Source of the DNA: PALSA-607 sp036501485
Lineage (GTDB): Bacteria; Actinomycetota; Actinomycetes; Acidothermales; Acidothermaceae
Assembly: GCA_036501485.1 (NCBI GenBank)
Contig: DASYAG010000111.1
Span: forward strand, 1 to 64,000
Reading direction: 5' to 3'
DNA length: 64,000 nt
The stretch's first letter is position 1. Each line of letters starts with the position of its first letter. The notes under the pieces were generated by a model. That model was not told the DNA's origin, ran no database searches, and saw only the letters and a program-made list of their open reading frames with translations. Made by a program: the position numbers and the translations under genes. This document shows, in pieces, positions 35,604 to 43,939 of this stretch.

Positions 35604-35688
35604 CGTGCCATTCAATCGCAGCACAGATCCTGCGCACTTACTGCCCTCTGGGGACAGCAAGTGCGCAGTCTGTGTTCCCCTGCCGGTC

Positions 35689-36204
35689 TCAGAGCAAAGA
35701 AGCGCCGGACACCCTTGCTTCGTGGTCGAGTAGCCAGCGCTTGCGGTCGAGTCCGCCTGCGTAGCCAGTGAGCGAGCCGTCAGCGCCGATGACGCGATGG
35801 CACGGCACCACAATGCCGATCGGATTGCGACCGATCGCGGCGGCCACCGCTCGGGTCCTTGTCTTGTCGGCGACCTGCTGCGCGATGTGCCCATAGGCCC
35901 GGGTCGCGCCCAACGGAATGTCGCACAGCGCCGTCCAGACCGAACGTTGGAAGTCACTACCTCGTGCCGCCAACGGCAGATCGAAGTCCTTCAGATCACC
36001 ACCGAAGTACGCGTCGAGTTGCTTCTCGGCGTCTGCAAAACGGTTGGCGTCGCGAACCCATTCGGGCCGCAGCATCGGCTCGTACTTCTGCCCCGTCATG
36101 TACAGCCCGAAGATCGCGAACTGCGCCGATGCATCTTCTGCGCCGACGACGAGCAGCTCACCGACCGGGCTCGGCAGCACAGTGAAATAGGTCTGGACGC
36201 TCAT
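35689..36204 (-). CDS. ogt: methylated-DNA--[protein]-cysteine S-methyltransferase
   Basis: A 171-residue O6-alkylguanine-DNA alkyltransferase. The alkyl-acceptor cysteine is C135 in the motif IVVPCHRVIG, preceded by the helix-turn-helix segment FQRSVWTALCDIPLGATRAYG and followed by LTGYAGGLDRKRWLLDHE. It removes alkyl groups from O6-guanine in a suicide reaction. Its ATG overlaps the stop of the Ada/AlkA gene by four bases, so the two form an operon that probably responds to methylation damage through the Ada part. Confidence 0.95.
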   Translation of the reverse strand: MSVQTYFTVLPSPVGELLVVGAEDASAQFAIFGLYMTGQKYEPMLRPEWVRDANRFADAEKQLDAYFGGDLKDFDLPLAARGSDFQRSVWTALCDIPLGATRAYGHIAQQVADKTRTRAVAAAIGRNPIGIVVPCHRVIGADGSLTGYAGGLDRKRWLLDHEARVSGASLL

Positions 36205-37748
36205 GCGCTCTTCTCCTCGCGTAGTTGTTGCGCCGGACGGCGAGCAGGTGCAATGGCCGGACGGCGGGTGGTAGCTGTGGGTGCGCTAGCCGCAGCCCAG
36301 ATGTGTGCGAGCGCGTACGACCTCCATGGCCGCCAGCCATGCGCAAGTTTCTCGATATCGCTGAGCCCGCCGGTAAATCCGAGCTGCTGCAGGCCACGCC
36401 GCACGCCGAGATCACTGGCCATAAACACATCGGGGTCGGCGAGTGCGCGCATCCGGATGTAACTGACGGTCCACGGTCCGATGCCGGGTAGCGCAAGCAA
36501 CTGCGCAGCAGTTCGGTCGCGATCGGCGCCTGGTTCGAGGTCGATGTCGCCGTCGGCGACGGCACGTGCGAGACCGATCAGCGACGAGGCCCGCGCCTGC
36601 GTGAGTGACAGCGTCATCGGGTCCGCGGCTGCAACTTGCTCGGCCGTTGGGAACAGGTGCGTGAGTTCACCGCTCGCCGTTGTTAGTGGCTCCCCGTGCG
36701 CGGCGACAAGCCGAGCTGCGAGCGTGCGCGCTCCCGCGACACTGACCTGCTGGCCGAGAACGGCCCGCACCGCGAGCTCGAACCCGTCGACGTGACCCGG
36801 GCTGCGTCGCCCTGGCTCGGCACACATCGCCGGTCCGATTATTGGGTCGCCGCCCAACGCCTCCGCTACCGCCTGCGCGTCAGCGTCGAGGTCGAAGAGT
36901 CGCCGGCAGCGCGCGACCGCGGATGCGAGGTCGCGCAGATCTGAGAGCTCGAGCTTGCAGGGAATCCAACCCTGCTTGACCCACGCGCCAGCGGAGCCGG
37001 CCCGATCGCCGAGTTCGATGATCGCACTGCCGTGCGTGAGAGCGAGGGTGCGCCGGTACCACGAGTCACTGCCCTGCTCGACGCCCGGAACAGCTCGAGT
37101 GGTGAGGAACTCAAAGATCGGCGTCGGTGCGAATGGCCGCCGGAACGGCAGTCGCAAGTGCAGGGCGCCAGGTGTCGGCGTCCGGTCTGCTGGTTTTCTG
37201 CTTGCTCGTAGTTGCGTTGGCGTGAGTGCGAAGACTTCGCGCACGGTGTCGTTGAATTGACGGACGCTGGCAAAGCCGGCCGCGAACGCCACATTCGCGA
37301 TAGGCACCTCAGTCGTTTCGAGCAGTAGCCGTGCAGTTTGCGATCGTTGCGCGCGCGCCAAGGCGATCGGGCCGGCACCCACCTCGGCGACCAGTTGCCG
37401 GTTCACGTGGCGCTCGCTGTAACCGAGCCGGCGCGCGAGACCGGCGACACCTTCGCGATCAACCACACCATCGGCGATGTGCCGCATTGCTCGCCCGACG
37501 AGGTCTGCCCGCACATTCCATTCAGGCGATCCCGGGACGGCGTCGGGCCTACACCTCTTGCAGGCGCGGAACCCCGCCTCTTGGGCGGCAGCCGCCGTCG
37601 GCAGGAAACGCACGTTGGTTCGCTTCGGCGTCATCGCCGGGCAGCTCGGGCGGCAGTAGATACCGGTGGTCAACACGGCGGCGAAGAACCATCCGTCGAA
37701 CCGCGGATCACGGCTCGATAGCGCCAAGTAGCAGGCGTCCTCAGTCAT
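36201..37748 (-). CDS. Ada regulator fused to AlkA 3-methyladenine DNA glycosylase
   Basis: A 515-residue fusion. Residues 1-75 are the Ada N-terminal zinc domain with cysteines C32, C36, C63 and C66 (GIYCRPSCPA, RACKRCRPD); C32 is the expected methyl-phosphotriester acceptor. Residues about 85-185 are an AraC-type helix-turn-helix (GLARRLGYSERHVNRQL, VAFAAGFASVRQFNDTV). From about 200 follows an AlkA N-terminal domain and HhH-GPD glycosylase (GFELAVRAVLGQQVSVAGART, then LLALPGIGPWTVSYIRMRAL with catalytic Asp in PDVFMASDLGVRR). Sensor, activator and repair enzyme are thus in one chain. ATG at 37748 is chosen; 37751 is also possible. Confidence 0.92.
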   Translation of the reverse strand: MTEDACYLALSSRDPRFDGWFFAAVLTTGIYCRPSCPAMTPKRTNVRFLPTAAAAQEAGFRACKRCRPDAVPGSPEWNVRADLVGRAMRHIADGVVDREGVAGLARRLGYSERHVNRQLVAEVGAGPIALARAQRSQTARLLLETTEVPIANVAFAAGFASVRQFNDTVREVFALTPTQLRASRKPADRTPTPGALHLRLPFRRPFAPTPIFEFLTTRAVPGVEQGSDSWYRRTLALTHGSAIIELGDRAGSAGAWVKQGWIPCKLELSDLRDLASAVARCRRLFDLDADAQAVAEALGGDPIIGPAMCAEPGRRSPGHVDGFELAVRAVLGQQVSVAGARTLAARLVAAHGEPLTTASGELTHLFPTAEQVAAADPMTLSLTQARASSLIGLARAVADGDIDLEPGADRDRTAAQLLALPGIGPWTVSYIRMRALADPDVFMASDLGVRRGLQQLGFTGGLSDIEKLAHGWRPWRSYALAHIWAAASAPTATTRRPAIAPARRPAQQLREEKSA

Positions 37749-37890
37749 CATGCTTACGAGCATGCACCCTCGGTACGACAATCCGCTGGCGGATTTCGGA
37801 CGCTGCCGACAACGTCCGATTCCCGCTAGCGGGCCGGCCGGCGCAGGGCGCGCCTCCTGGCAGCTGTCGTCAGAACTTTGACGAGCCGGG

Positions 37891-38481
37891 CTAGTGGGTG
37901 CGCTGGAAGGCCCGAATGCTGCGCTGCGGCCGGCCGGTGAACCGTCCCCAGCGGACAACATCGGAGCCAGTGGCAAGGTCGAGCCAAGTGCGTTGACCGA
38001 GCACGGCCGGAATCGCCTGCGAGAGACCCAGCGCGGCAGCTGCACATATCGCAACGGGTGGAGACATAAACCAAAGACGCAACGCAACGAGGAACGTCAC
38101 CACGAACGACCCCACCACGAGCAGCGTGCGACCGATCAGCCGCCCAGTAGGGAGTCGGTCGACGTCCGTGCTCACAACGCACACCCCGGTGACCCATTTA
38201 CCGAGCGTGCGGCCATATATCGCGAGGCCCAGCACCTCGTACAAGGGCCACCCGACAACAAGCCAAAGGAACGACGCGATCCCGGCAAGGATCTGAAACA
38301 TCAATCGGTAGTCGTCTGGCCCACTCGATGGTGGCCCCGCCAGCCTCCAGAAGACCCACACGACAGGGGCGACAAGGATCGTCATGTCGAGGATCCGAGC
38401 GGCAGGGCGCCGCCAGCGCACCGAGCCGCCCGAATGGCGGTCGATCGCCGACTCAGACCACGCGTCATTGCCTGGACGCAC
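37891..38481 (-). CDS. RDD-family membrane protein
   Basis: A 196-residue membrane protein with the RDD signature: RRPAARILDMTILVAPVVW near residue 24, and GRTLGKWVTGVCVVSTD near 90, then RTWLDLATGSDVVRW near 165. Three or four hydrophobic segments are present. Function of the family is not settled (some act in sodium or osmolyte handling). GTG at 38481 is the start. It lies divergent from arfB with 79 bases between them, and its end is about 140 bases from the Ada/AlkA start. Confidence 0.82.
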   Translation of the reverse strand: MRPGNDAWSESAIDRHSGGSVRWRRPAARILDMTILVAPVVWVFWRLAGPPSSGPDDYRLMFQILAGIASFLWLVVGWPLYEVLGLAIYGRTLGKWVTGVCVVSTDVDRLPTGRLIGRTLLVVGSFVVTFLVALRLWFMSPPVAICAAAALGLSQAIPAVLGQRTWLDLATGSDVVRWGRFTGRPQRSIRAFQRTH

Positions 38482-38560
38482 TCGATGTCACCCCGTCTCG
38501 TCGTGAGATGACATCGGCGTCGCACCGCGATTGCTAAACCGGGCGACGGATAATCAAGCC

Positions 38561-38998
38561 GTGCCCGATGTCGTGTCCGATCTCGTCGTCTCGCCGCGGG
38601 TGACCATCGCCGCCGGCGAACTGCGCTGGCGATTCTCCAGGTCGAGCGGACCAGGCGGTCAGGGAGTCAACACCACCGACAGCCGCGTCGAGCTCTCGTT
38701 CGACGTCGCGACGAGTCCCTCGATCCCGCCCTTTCTGCGCGAGCGCGCAATCTCGCGACTTGGCGAGCGACTCACTGACGGCGTCCTCGTGGTCGCGGCG
38801 TCAGAGCATCGCTCGCAACTCCGAAATCGCGAGGCTGCAGCGGCTCGCCTTGTGTCGCTACTGCGCGGCGCATTGGCACCTCCCCCGCGTACCCGTCGTC
38901 CGACCATGCCGTCGCGAGGCGCGATCGAGCGCCGGCTCACCGACAAGAAGGCGAACGCCAAACGCAAGGCCGATCGCCGTACCCCGCCCGACTGGTGA
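38561..38998 (+). CDS. arfB: peptidyl-tRNA hydrolase ArfB (YaeJ family)
   Basis: A 145-residue release-factor-like protein with the catalytic GGQ in SSGPGGQGVNTTDSRVEL near residues 27-33, and a basic C-terminal tail (RRLTDKKANAKRKADRR) that in ArfB enters the mRNA channel of stalled ribosomes. It hydrolyses peptidyl-tRNA on ribosomes lacking a stop codon. It is too short to be a normal release factor and lacks a codon-recognition domain. GTG at 38561 is preferred over an upstream TTG at 38531; no strong ribosome-binding site is visible for either. Confidence 0.9.
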   Translation: MPDVVSDLVVSPRVTIAAGELRWRFSRSSGPGGQGVNTTDSRVELSFDVATSPSIPPFLRERAISRLGERLTDGVLVVAASEHRSQLRNREAAAARLVSLLRGALAPPPRTRRPTMPSRGAIERRLTDKKANAKRKADRRTPPDW

Positions 38999-39002
38999 GC
39001 AG

Positions 39003-39245
39003 CTAGGGGCGGGGAGTTCGCGGCTTGGAGGTCTTGTTGGCGTCGGCTGGCTGGTCGTCGAAGTTGATCTTGTCGACCTTCTTCAGGCGCTTGGTCATCG
39101 ACCGCAGCAAGAAGACCACGGCAACCGCGAGCACCAGAAAGACCAGCAAGCCCTCTGCGCCGTTGGCGTTCTTCGCGGTGGTGTCGGCGGCCGCGGCCGT
39201 CACCGCGTGGAGCACTGCTAATGAGTGCAACGCAAACCCTGTCAT
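39003..39245 (-). CDS. small membrane protein downstream of mca
   Basis: An 80-residue protein with a hydrophobic N-terminal segment (residues 4-22, possibly a signal peptide), one clear membrane helix at about 33-48 (LLVFLVLAVAVVFLLRSM) and a basic/polar C-terminal tail (KRLKKVDKINFDD, then KTSKPRTPRP). ATG at 39245 overlaps the mca stop by four bases, so translation is coupled. A similarly small gene follows mca in mycobacteria (Rv1083). Function unknown. Confidence 0.78.
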   Translation of the reverse strand: MTGFALHSLAVLHAVTAAAADTTAKNANGAEGLLVFLVLAVAVVFLLRSMTKRLKKVDKINFDDQPADANKTSKPRTPRP

Positions 39246-40165
39246 GTTCGAGCATCCTCACGCAGACCCGCGAACAGGTCGTCTTCAGGGATCGTCGAGT
39301 TGACCAGGGACCGCGCCAACTCGTAGTCCTCAGTGGGCCACGCTTCTTGCTGGATGTCGAGAGGGACGTCGAACCAAGGTCCGTTCGGATCGACCTGGGT
39401 CGCGTGCGCGAGCAGCGCATTCGTGCGGGTCTCGTACCACGGCGCGGTCGGCACCCGAGTCGTGATCCGGTTCTGGTCTTCCTCTTTGACGACCCACTCG
39501 GCGAGCCGCTCGGCGTAAGGCGATTCAAGCCCGCGAGCGACCATCGCATCGTGCATGGCCTGGAATCGCTCGAGGTGGAAAGTCCAGTGGTAGTAGAGCT
39601 TCAACGGCTGCCACGGCTCACCCGTGCCGGGATAACGATCAGGATCGCCGGCCGCATCGAACGCCTCGACCGTGACGTTGTGGCACATCACGTGGTCGGG
39701 ATGCGGGTAGCCGCCCCGCTCGTCGTAGGTGATCACGACGTGCGGCCGCTCGCGCCTGATCAACTCGACCAGCGGAGCTGACGCGACTTCGAGCGGCTGC
39801 AGCGCGAAGCAGCCTTCGGGCAGCGGCGGCAGCGGATCACCCTCGGGCAGCCCTGAGTCGACGAAGCCGAGCCAGACATGGCGGACGCCGAGGATGCGCA
39901 CCGCCTCCGCCATCTCGGCCCGGCGCACGTTCGCCAGGTCGTCAACGACCTCTGGGCGGTCCATCGCGGGGTTCAAGATCGAGCCGCGCTCGCCGCCCGT
40001 CAATGTCACCACGAGGACGTCGACGCCCTCGGCCACATAGCGGGCCATCGTCGCGGCGCCCTTGCTGGACTCATCATCCGGATGGGCGTGGACGGCCATC
40101 AGCCGCAGTGGCTGTGTCATTTGAGGTGCGATGTCACGTCTGGGTCCAGTCCCGTTCGTACTCAT
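39242..40165 (-). CDS. mca: mycothiol S-conjugate amidase
   Basis: A 307-residue zinc amidase of the MshB/Mca (LmbE) family. Zinc ligands are H28 and D31 in VHAHPDDE and H158 in the PHPDH motif; TYDERGGYPHPDH and EPWQPLKLYYHWTF are characteristic of Mca rather than MshB. It cleaves mycothiol conjugates of electrophiles into a mercapturic acid and GlcN-Ins, a detoxification step restricted to actinobacteria. ATG at 40165 is used with GAGAG upstream; a second ATG at 40120 is possible. It is divergent from greA, as in mycobacteria (Rv1082 beside Rv1080c). Confidence 0.94.
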   Translation of the reverse strand: MSTNGTGPRRDIAPQMTQPLRLMAVHAHPDDESSKGAATMARYVAEGVDVLVVTLTGGERGSILNPAMDRPEVVDDLANVRRAEMAEAVRILGVRHVWLGFVDSGLPEGDPLPPLPEGCFALQPLEVASAPLVELIRRERPHVVITYDERGGYPHPDHVMCHNVTVEAFDAAGDPDRYPGTGEPWQPLKLYYHWTFHLERFQAMHDAMVARGLESPYAERLAEWVVKEEDQNRITTRVPTAPWYETRTNALLAHATQVDPNGPWFDVPLDIQQEAWPTEDYELARSLVNSTIPEDDLFAGLREDART

Positions 40166-40307
40166 GAACTCTCATTCTCCTGGCTTGCGGGGACTTGCCG
40201 ACCATCGGGGCGGCTGGCGGTTGTAACCTTGCATACACACGCCGACTAGCAACTCGCGAAGAGTCGTTTGTCATCCAGCCCAGATCGGCGAAGTGCAGAG
40301 GAGCTCC

Positions 40308-40799
40308 GTGGCCCAGACCACCCCGATCACCTGGCTGACTCGCGACGCCTACGACAGGCTCACTGCGGAGTACGACGAGCTCACCGGCCCAGCCAGGGTC
40401 GAAATCGCGCGCAAGATCCAGGCGGCGCGCGAAGAGGGCGACCTCAAGGAGAACGGCGGCTACCACGCCGCGAAAGAAGAGCAAGGCAAGATGGAAGCCC
40501 GTATCCGGCAGCTACGGCAGCTCCTCGATAACGCCAAGGTCGGAGCCGGACCAGCGGACGACGGCAAGGTCGGCCCGGGCATGGTCGTGACCGTTCGTTA
40601 TGAGGGCGACGACGACACGTTGACCTTCTTGTTGGGCTCGCGTGAAGACGCCGGTGGCGCCGTTGACGTTTACTCCCCGAGTTCGCCGCTCGGAGCCGCG
40701 CTGCTCGGCAAGACCGCGGGCGACACGGCGTCCTACTCGCTGCCTAACGGCACCAAGCTGTCCGTCGAGATCATCGAAGCCAAGCCCTACACCGGCTAG
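40308..40799 (+). CDS. greA: transcription elongation factor GreA
   Basis: A 163-residue factor with an N-terminal coiled coil carrying the acidic tip (ARKIQAAREEGDLKENGGYH, residues about 36-55), whose D and E residues reach the RNA polymerase active site, and a C-terminal FKBP-like domain (SPLGAALLGKTAGDTASYSLP). It rescues backtracked polymerase by stimulating transcript cleavage. GTG at 40308 is preferred over GTG at 40293 because AGAGGAG precedes it by five bases. The final KPYTG and stop are the first copy of a 15-base tandem duplication. Confidence 0.95.
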   Translation: MAQTTPITWLTRDAYDRLTAEYDELTGPARVEIARKIQAAREEGDLKENGGYHAAKEEQGKMEARIRQLRQLLDNAKVGAGPADDGKVGPGMVVTVRYEGDDDTLTFLLGSREDAGGAVDVYSPSSPLGAALLGKTAGDTASYSLPNGTKLSVEIIEAKPYTG

Positions 40800-40813
40800 C
40801 CCTACACCGGCTA
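40784..40813. repeat. 2 x 15-bp perfect tandem duplication at the greA stop
   Basis: GCCCTACACCGGCTA at 40784-40798 is repeated exactly at 40799-40813. The first copy encodes the last residues of GreA and most of its TAG stop; the second contains, on the reverse strand, the TAG stop (40811-40813) of the convergent ABC permease. So the duplication has reshaped the junction of two convergent genes. Confidence 0.88.
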
Positions 40814-41611
40814 GCGGGCGGCTGCCGCGCGGTACTTGCGCACCGACAGCGGAACGAAGATCACCAATAGCAGCACGCTCCACCCGATCGCGGTGACCTG
40901 CGGATGCTGCATCGGCCACGCATTTGGGCGCGGCAGCGTGCCGTTGTTGCCGAATAGTTCGCGGGCGGACGCGACAACAGAACTCACCGGATTCCAGTTT
41001 GCTACTGGCTGAAGCCAGCCCGGTAGCGACTGCGAAGTGACAAACGCGTTCGAGAGGAACGTCAGCGGAAACATCCAGATGAAGCCGGCGCTCTGTGCGA
41101 CCTCGACGCTCCTTACGGACAACCCGATCGTCGCCGACACCCACGACATCGAGTACGCAAAGAGAAAGATGATCAGGTAGGCCGCGATCGCTCGGCTTGC
41201 CCCACGCTCGATGCGCCAGCCGACGAGCAGACCGCATGCCGACATCACCACCATCACGATGCAGTTGTTGACCAAGTCGGAAAGTGTCCGGCCGAACAGC
41301 ACCGCCGATCGCGCCATGGGCAGTGATCTGAACCGGTCGATGATTCCCTTCTGAAGGTCATCGGCCAATCCGATTGCCGTGATGCCCGCACCGAAAGTCA
41401 CGGTCTGAGTGAAGATGCCGGCCATCAAGTAGGAGCGATAGCTCACGCCTGGCACCGGAATCGCGCCACCGAAGACGTACGCGAAGAGCAGCACGAACAT
41501 GATCGGCTGCACTGTCGTGAAGATCAGTAGGTCAGGGATGCGCTTGACCTTGATGAGGTTGCGCTTCGCCATCACGAAGCCGTCGGCGGTCGCCTGCGTC
41601 AAGACGCTCAT
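40811..41611 (-). CDS. ABC-2 exporter permease (DrrB-like)
   Basis: A 266-residue membrane protein with six hydrophobic segments and the family signature DDLQKGIIDRFRSLPMARSAV near residues 85-105, typical of DrrB/NodJ-type permeases. The start VLTQATADGFVMAKRNLIKVKRIPDLLIF is the usual cytoplasmic lead. It overlaps the ATPase gene by four bases and forms an exporter with it; DrrAB-type pairs expel antibiotics or lipids. Its stop codon lies in the second copy of the greA tandem duplication. Confidence 0.9.
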   Translation of the reverse strand: MSVLTQATADGFVMAKRNLIKVKRIPDLLIFTTVQPIMFVLLFAYVFGGAIPVPGVSYRSYLMAGIFTQTVTFGAGITAIGLADDLQKGIIDRFRSLPMARSAVLFGRTLSDLVNNCIVMVVMSACGLLVGWRIERGASRAIAAYLIIFLFAYSMSWVSATIGLSVRSVEVAQSAGFIWMFPLTFLSNAFVTSQSLPGWLQPVANWNPVSSVVASARELFGNNGTLPRPNAWPMQHPQVTAIGWSVLLLVIFVPLSVRKYRAAAAR

Positions 41612-42654
41612 GACTGCTTCTCCTTGCGGCCCTTACGGCCTTTTTGCATGCCGGCTACCGACGGATCGGCTGCGTCCTCGGCCGCGTGGCCGGTCAACGA
41701 CAAGAACACATCGTCAAGGGTTGGACGTCGAATGGCGACGTCTTTCACGACCACTCCGGCGCTATCAAGCTGGCGTAGCGCATCGATCAGAACAGCGGAC
41801 CCACCCTGTACGGCGATGGATGCCGCCTTGCCCGTCTGGTCGATCGTCGGCTCGCCGAACCCGACCCTGCGCAACACCTGTTCGGTGGCTGGCAACTCCG
41901 ACGCGTTCGACACGGTCAACTCGAGGCGCTCGCCACCGATCTGCGACTTCAATTCATCGGCAGTGCCGCGAGCGATCACCTTGCCGTGGTCGATCACGAC
42001 GATGGACTGCGCAAGTCGATCTGCTTCCTCGAGATACTGCGTGGTCAGCAGCAGCGTGGTGCCGCCGTCGACAAGCTCCTCGATGACGTCCCACATGCCG
42101 AGGCGACCGCGCGGATCGAGACCCGTAGTCGGCTCGTCGAGGAACAGCACCCGAGGCTTGGCGACGAGGCTGCCAGCGAGGTCGAGGCGGCGACGCATGC
42201 CGCCGGAGTACGTCTTCACGACGCGATTCGCGGCGTCGACCAAGTCGAAGCGCTCGAGGAGTTCGTCTGCTCGTTTGAGAGAGGGACCCTTGCCGAGGTG
42301 ATACAGGCGACCGACCATGTCGAGGTTCTCGCGGCCCGTCAGGTTCTCGTCGACCGCCGCGTATTGGCCTGAGACGCCGATGGTGCGGCGTACCGCATCC
42401 GCGTCGCGGACGACGTCGAGACCCGCGACGGTGGCAGTACCGGCGTCCGGCTTGAGAAGAGTTGTGAACACCCGCACCGCGGTCGTCTTGCCGGCGCCGT
42501 TAGGCCCGAGCAGGCCGAGCACGGTGCCCTCTTCGACGTTCAAATCAATGCCGTCGAGCGCGCGGACCGCGCCATAGTGCTTGACCAGACCCTCGGCCAC
42601 GATCGCGCCGCCGGTAGACCGCGGTGCGCGCACAGATGCTTGGACATCGACCAT
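41608..42654 (-). CDS. ABC-2 exporter ATP-binding protein (DrrA-like)
   Basis: A 348-residue ATPase: Walker A GPNGAGKT at residues 50-57, signature variant YSGGM at 149-153, Walker B VLFLDEP at 169-175, and LLTTQYLEEADRLA after it, where the H-loop histidine is replaced by glutamine as in daunorubicin-resistance DrrA proteins. The C-terminal part includes the DrrA-specific segment. ATG at 42654, with GGGAG about 11 bases upstream. Inverted-repeat elements lie 40-75 bases upstream, possibly an operator. Confidence 0.92.
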   Translation of the reverse strand: MVDVQASVRAPRSTGGAIVAEGLVKHYGAVRALDGIDLNVEEGTVLGLLGPNGAGKTTAVRVFTTLLKPDAGTATVAGLDVVRDADAVRRTIGVSGQYAAVDENLTGRENLDMVGRLYHLGKGPSLKRADELLERFDLVDAANRVVKTYSGGMRRRLDLAGSLVAKPRVLFLDEPTTGLDPRGRLGMWDVIEELVDGGTTLLLTTQYLEEADRLAQSIVVIDHGKVIARGTADELKSQIGGERLELTVSNASELPATEQVLRRVGFGEPTIDQTGKAASIAVQGGSAVLIDALRQLDSAGVVVKDVAIRRPTLDDVFLSLTGHAAEDAADPSVAGMQKGRKGRKEKQS

Positions 42655-42694
42655 GTGAAGAGAGACTCCCTCGAGTCGTCGAAATCATCGGCTC

Positions 42695-42730
42695 GTTCGG
42701 AACCAGCAGCAGGAGCTACCGTTCCGGAAC
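42695..42730. promoter_or_regulatory. possible operator: two related palindromic elements upstream of the DrrAB-like exporter
   Basis: GTTCGGAAC (42695-42703) and the perfect 10-base palindrome GTTCCGGAAC (42721-42730) lie 26 bases apart, upstream of the ATPase start at 42654. Paired palindromes before a drug-type exporter often bind a TetR-like repressor, but no such regulator gene is adjacent, so this is tentative. Confidence 0.25.
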
Positions 42731-42834
42731 AAACAGCGCCCGCGATCCACCCAACACAGCAGGCTATCGACCGGCGTCACGGGAGCGTCAAGTTACTTAA
42801 ATCATGGGGTCGCTAACGACTTTGCCTGCGGAGG

Positions 42835-43830
42835 TCAGCGGGCGACGTAGCGGTCGAGCACGACAAGGACGGATGCCGCCACAAGTCCGTACTCGACAAG
42901 AATCACGCGCCAAGCCGGAACGTTCACTCGAAGGGCCGCAGCCGAGATCCCCGAGGGACTGATCACGTAGCGCGCAGTTTCCGGGCTGATGTAGCGAATC
43001 GGGAAGCCGGGGTACCAGCCGCCTCCCATGATGTCGTGCTGAATGCGCGCGGTCGGCACCACGACCAGGACGAAGCCCAGCAACACGCACAAGAGCGCCA
43101 CGGGTACGACGGAAATGTGGGCCAGGTGCGACGCGTGGTGGCCGATCGGCGTCGATGCCAGCGGGATAGCCGCAATGCCCAGGGCCGCCAGCAGTTGGCC
43201 GCCTATAAGCGATAGCGCACGAGCCCTTGTCGGAAACGCGTCGCCGGAGTTTGACGGCGCGAAACTCGGACGTGCTTTGTCCCCCTCGGTCAACGCCGCA
43301 AGCACCGAGACCGACGCGACCGGGCCAACCGACCACACCGCCTCGGGCACCTCGACGTGCGGAGCTGGCGGGGCCTCAGGCGGCGATTCGAACGGGGCTT
43401 CGAGACGTGGGTCGGGCTGAGCCACAAAGAGGTCGGTTGGAGCGGGCGCAAACTGCGGGGCGACAGCAAAGGGCTGCGGGGCCGCAACTGTCTGTGTCAC
43501 AACTGTCTGTGTGACAACAAGCCGCGGGGCGGCCTCAAATGGCTGGGCCGCTACAAAGGGTTGCGCGGCGGTTATGGACTGAGCAGCCGCGAAGGGACCA
43601 CTCGGGACGGCTGCAAGGCGCCGCTTCGCCGCAACGCGCGGATTCGGCGCCACGCCGAGCCGACTATTCATGCGAGGTGCGCTCGAGCCGCGGCCACCAC
43701 TGTCCCTGCGGCGGCGCTGCATCAACGCGGCGATCGCCAAGATCAGCAACGCCCCCAACAAGGCGGGCAACAGCGGCACGTGGGAAACGGTCACGTTCGA
43801 GAGGGTCACGTGCGAAAGAGCAAGGTGCAC
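42835..43830 (-). CDS. Ala/Pro-rich membrane protein of unknown function
   Basis: A 331-residue protein. One membrane segment near residues 18-36 (LLPALLGALLILAIAAL) is followed by basic RRRR, then a long Ala/Pro/Val-rich region (about 50-175) with short repeats (AAQPFVAAQPFEAA, VVTQTVVTQTV). The C-terminal part has two adjacent membrane segments (about 205-255: LSLIGGQLLAALGIAAIPL, VVPVALLCVLLGFVLVVV), a conserved-looking HDIMGGGWYPGFPIRYISP loop, and a last hydrophobic segment near 312-328. Family not recognised. GTG at 43830 is the frame start; ribosome-binding signal is weak. It stands alone between the exporter and ilvA on the same strand. Confidence 0.65.
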   Translation of the reverse strand: MHLALSHVTLSNVTVSHVPLLPALLGALLILAIAALMQRRRRDSGGRGSSAPRMNSRLGVAPNPRVAAKRRLAAVPSGPFAAAQSITAAQPFVAAQPFEAAPRLVVTQTVVTQTVAAPQPFAVAPQFAPAPTDLFVAQPDPRLEAPFESPPEAPPAPHVEVPEAVWSVGPVASVSVLAALTEGDKARPSFAPSNSGDAFPTRARALSLIGGQLLAALGIAAIPLASTPIGHHASHLAHISVVPVALLCVLLGFVLVVVPTARIQHDIMGGGWYPGFPIRYISPETARYVISPSGISAAALRVNVPAWRVILVEYGLVAASVLVVLDRYVAR

Positions 43831-43939
43831 GACATCCGACTTTCAGGCAGGGAAGGCTGACTGAGAACTCAGAATCGAGTTCTCAAGTAGTCTTTTCGAC
43901 CCTGACAGTGAGCGACCTGAGCCTTCCCCGTTGCTCCTG

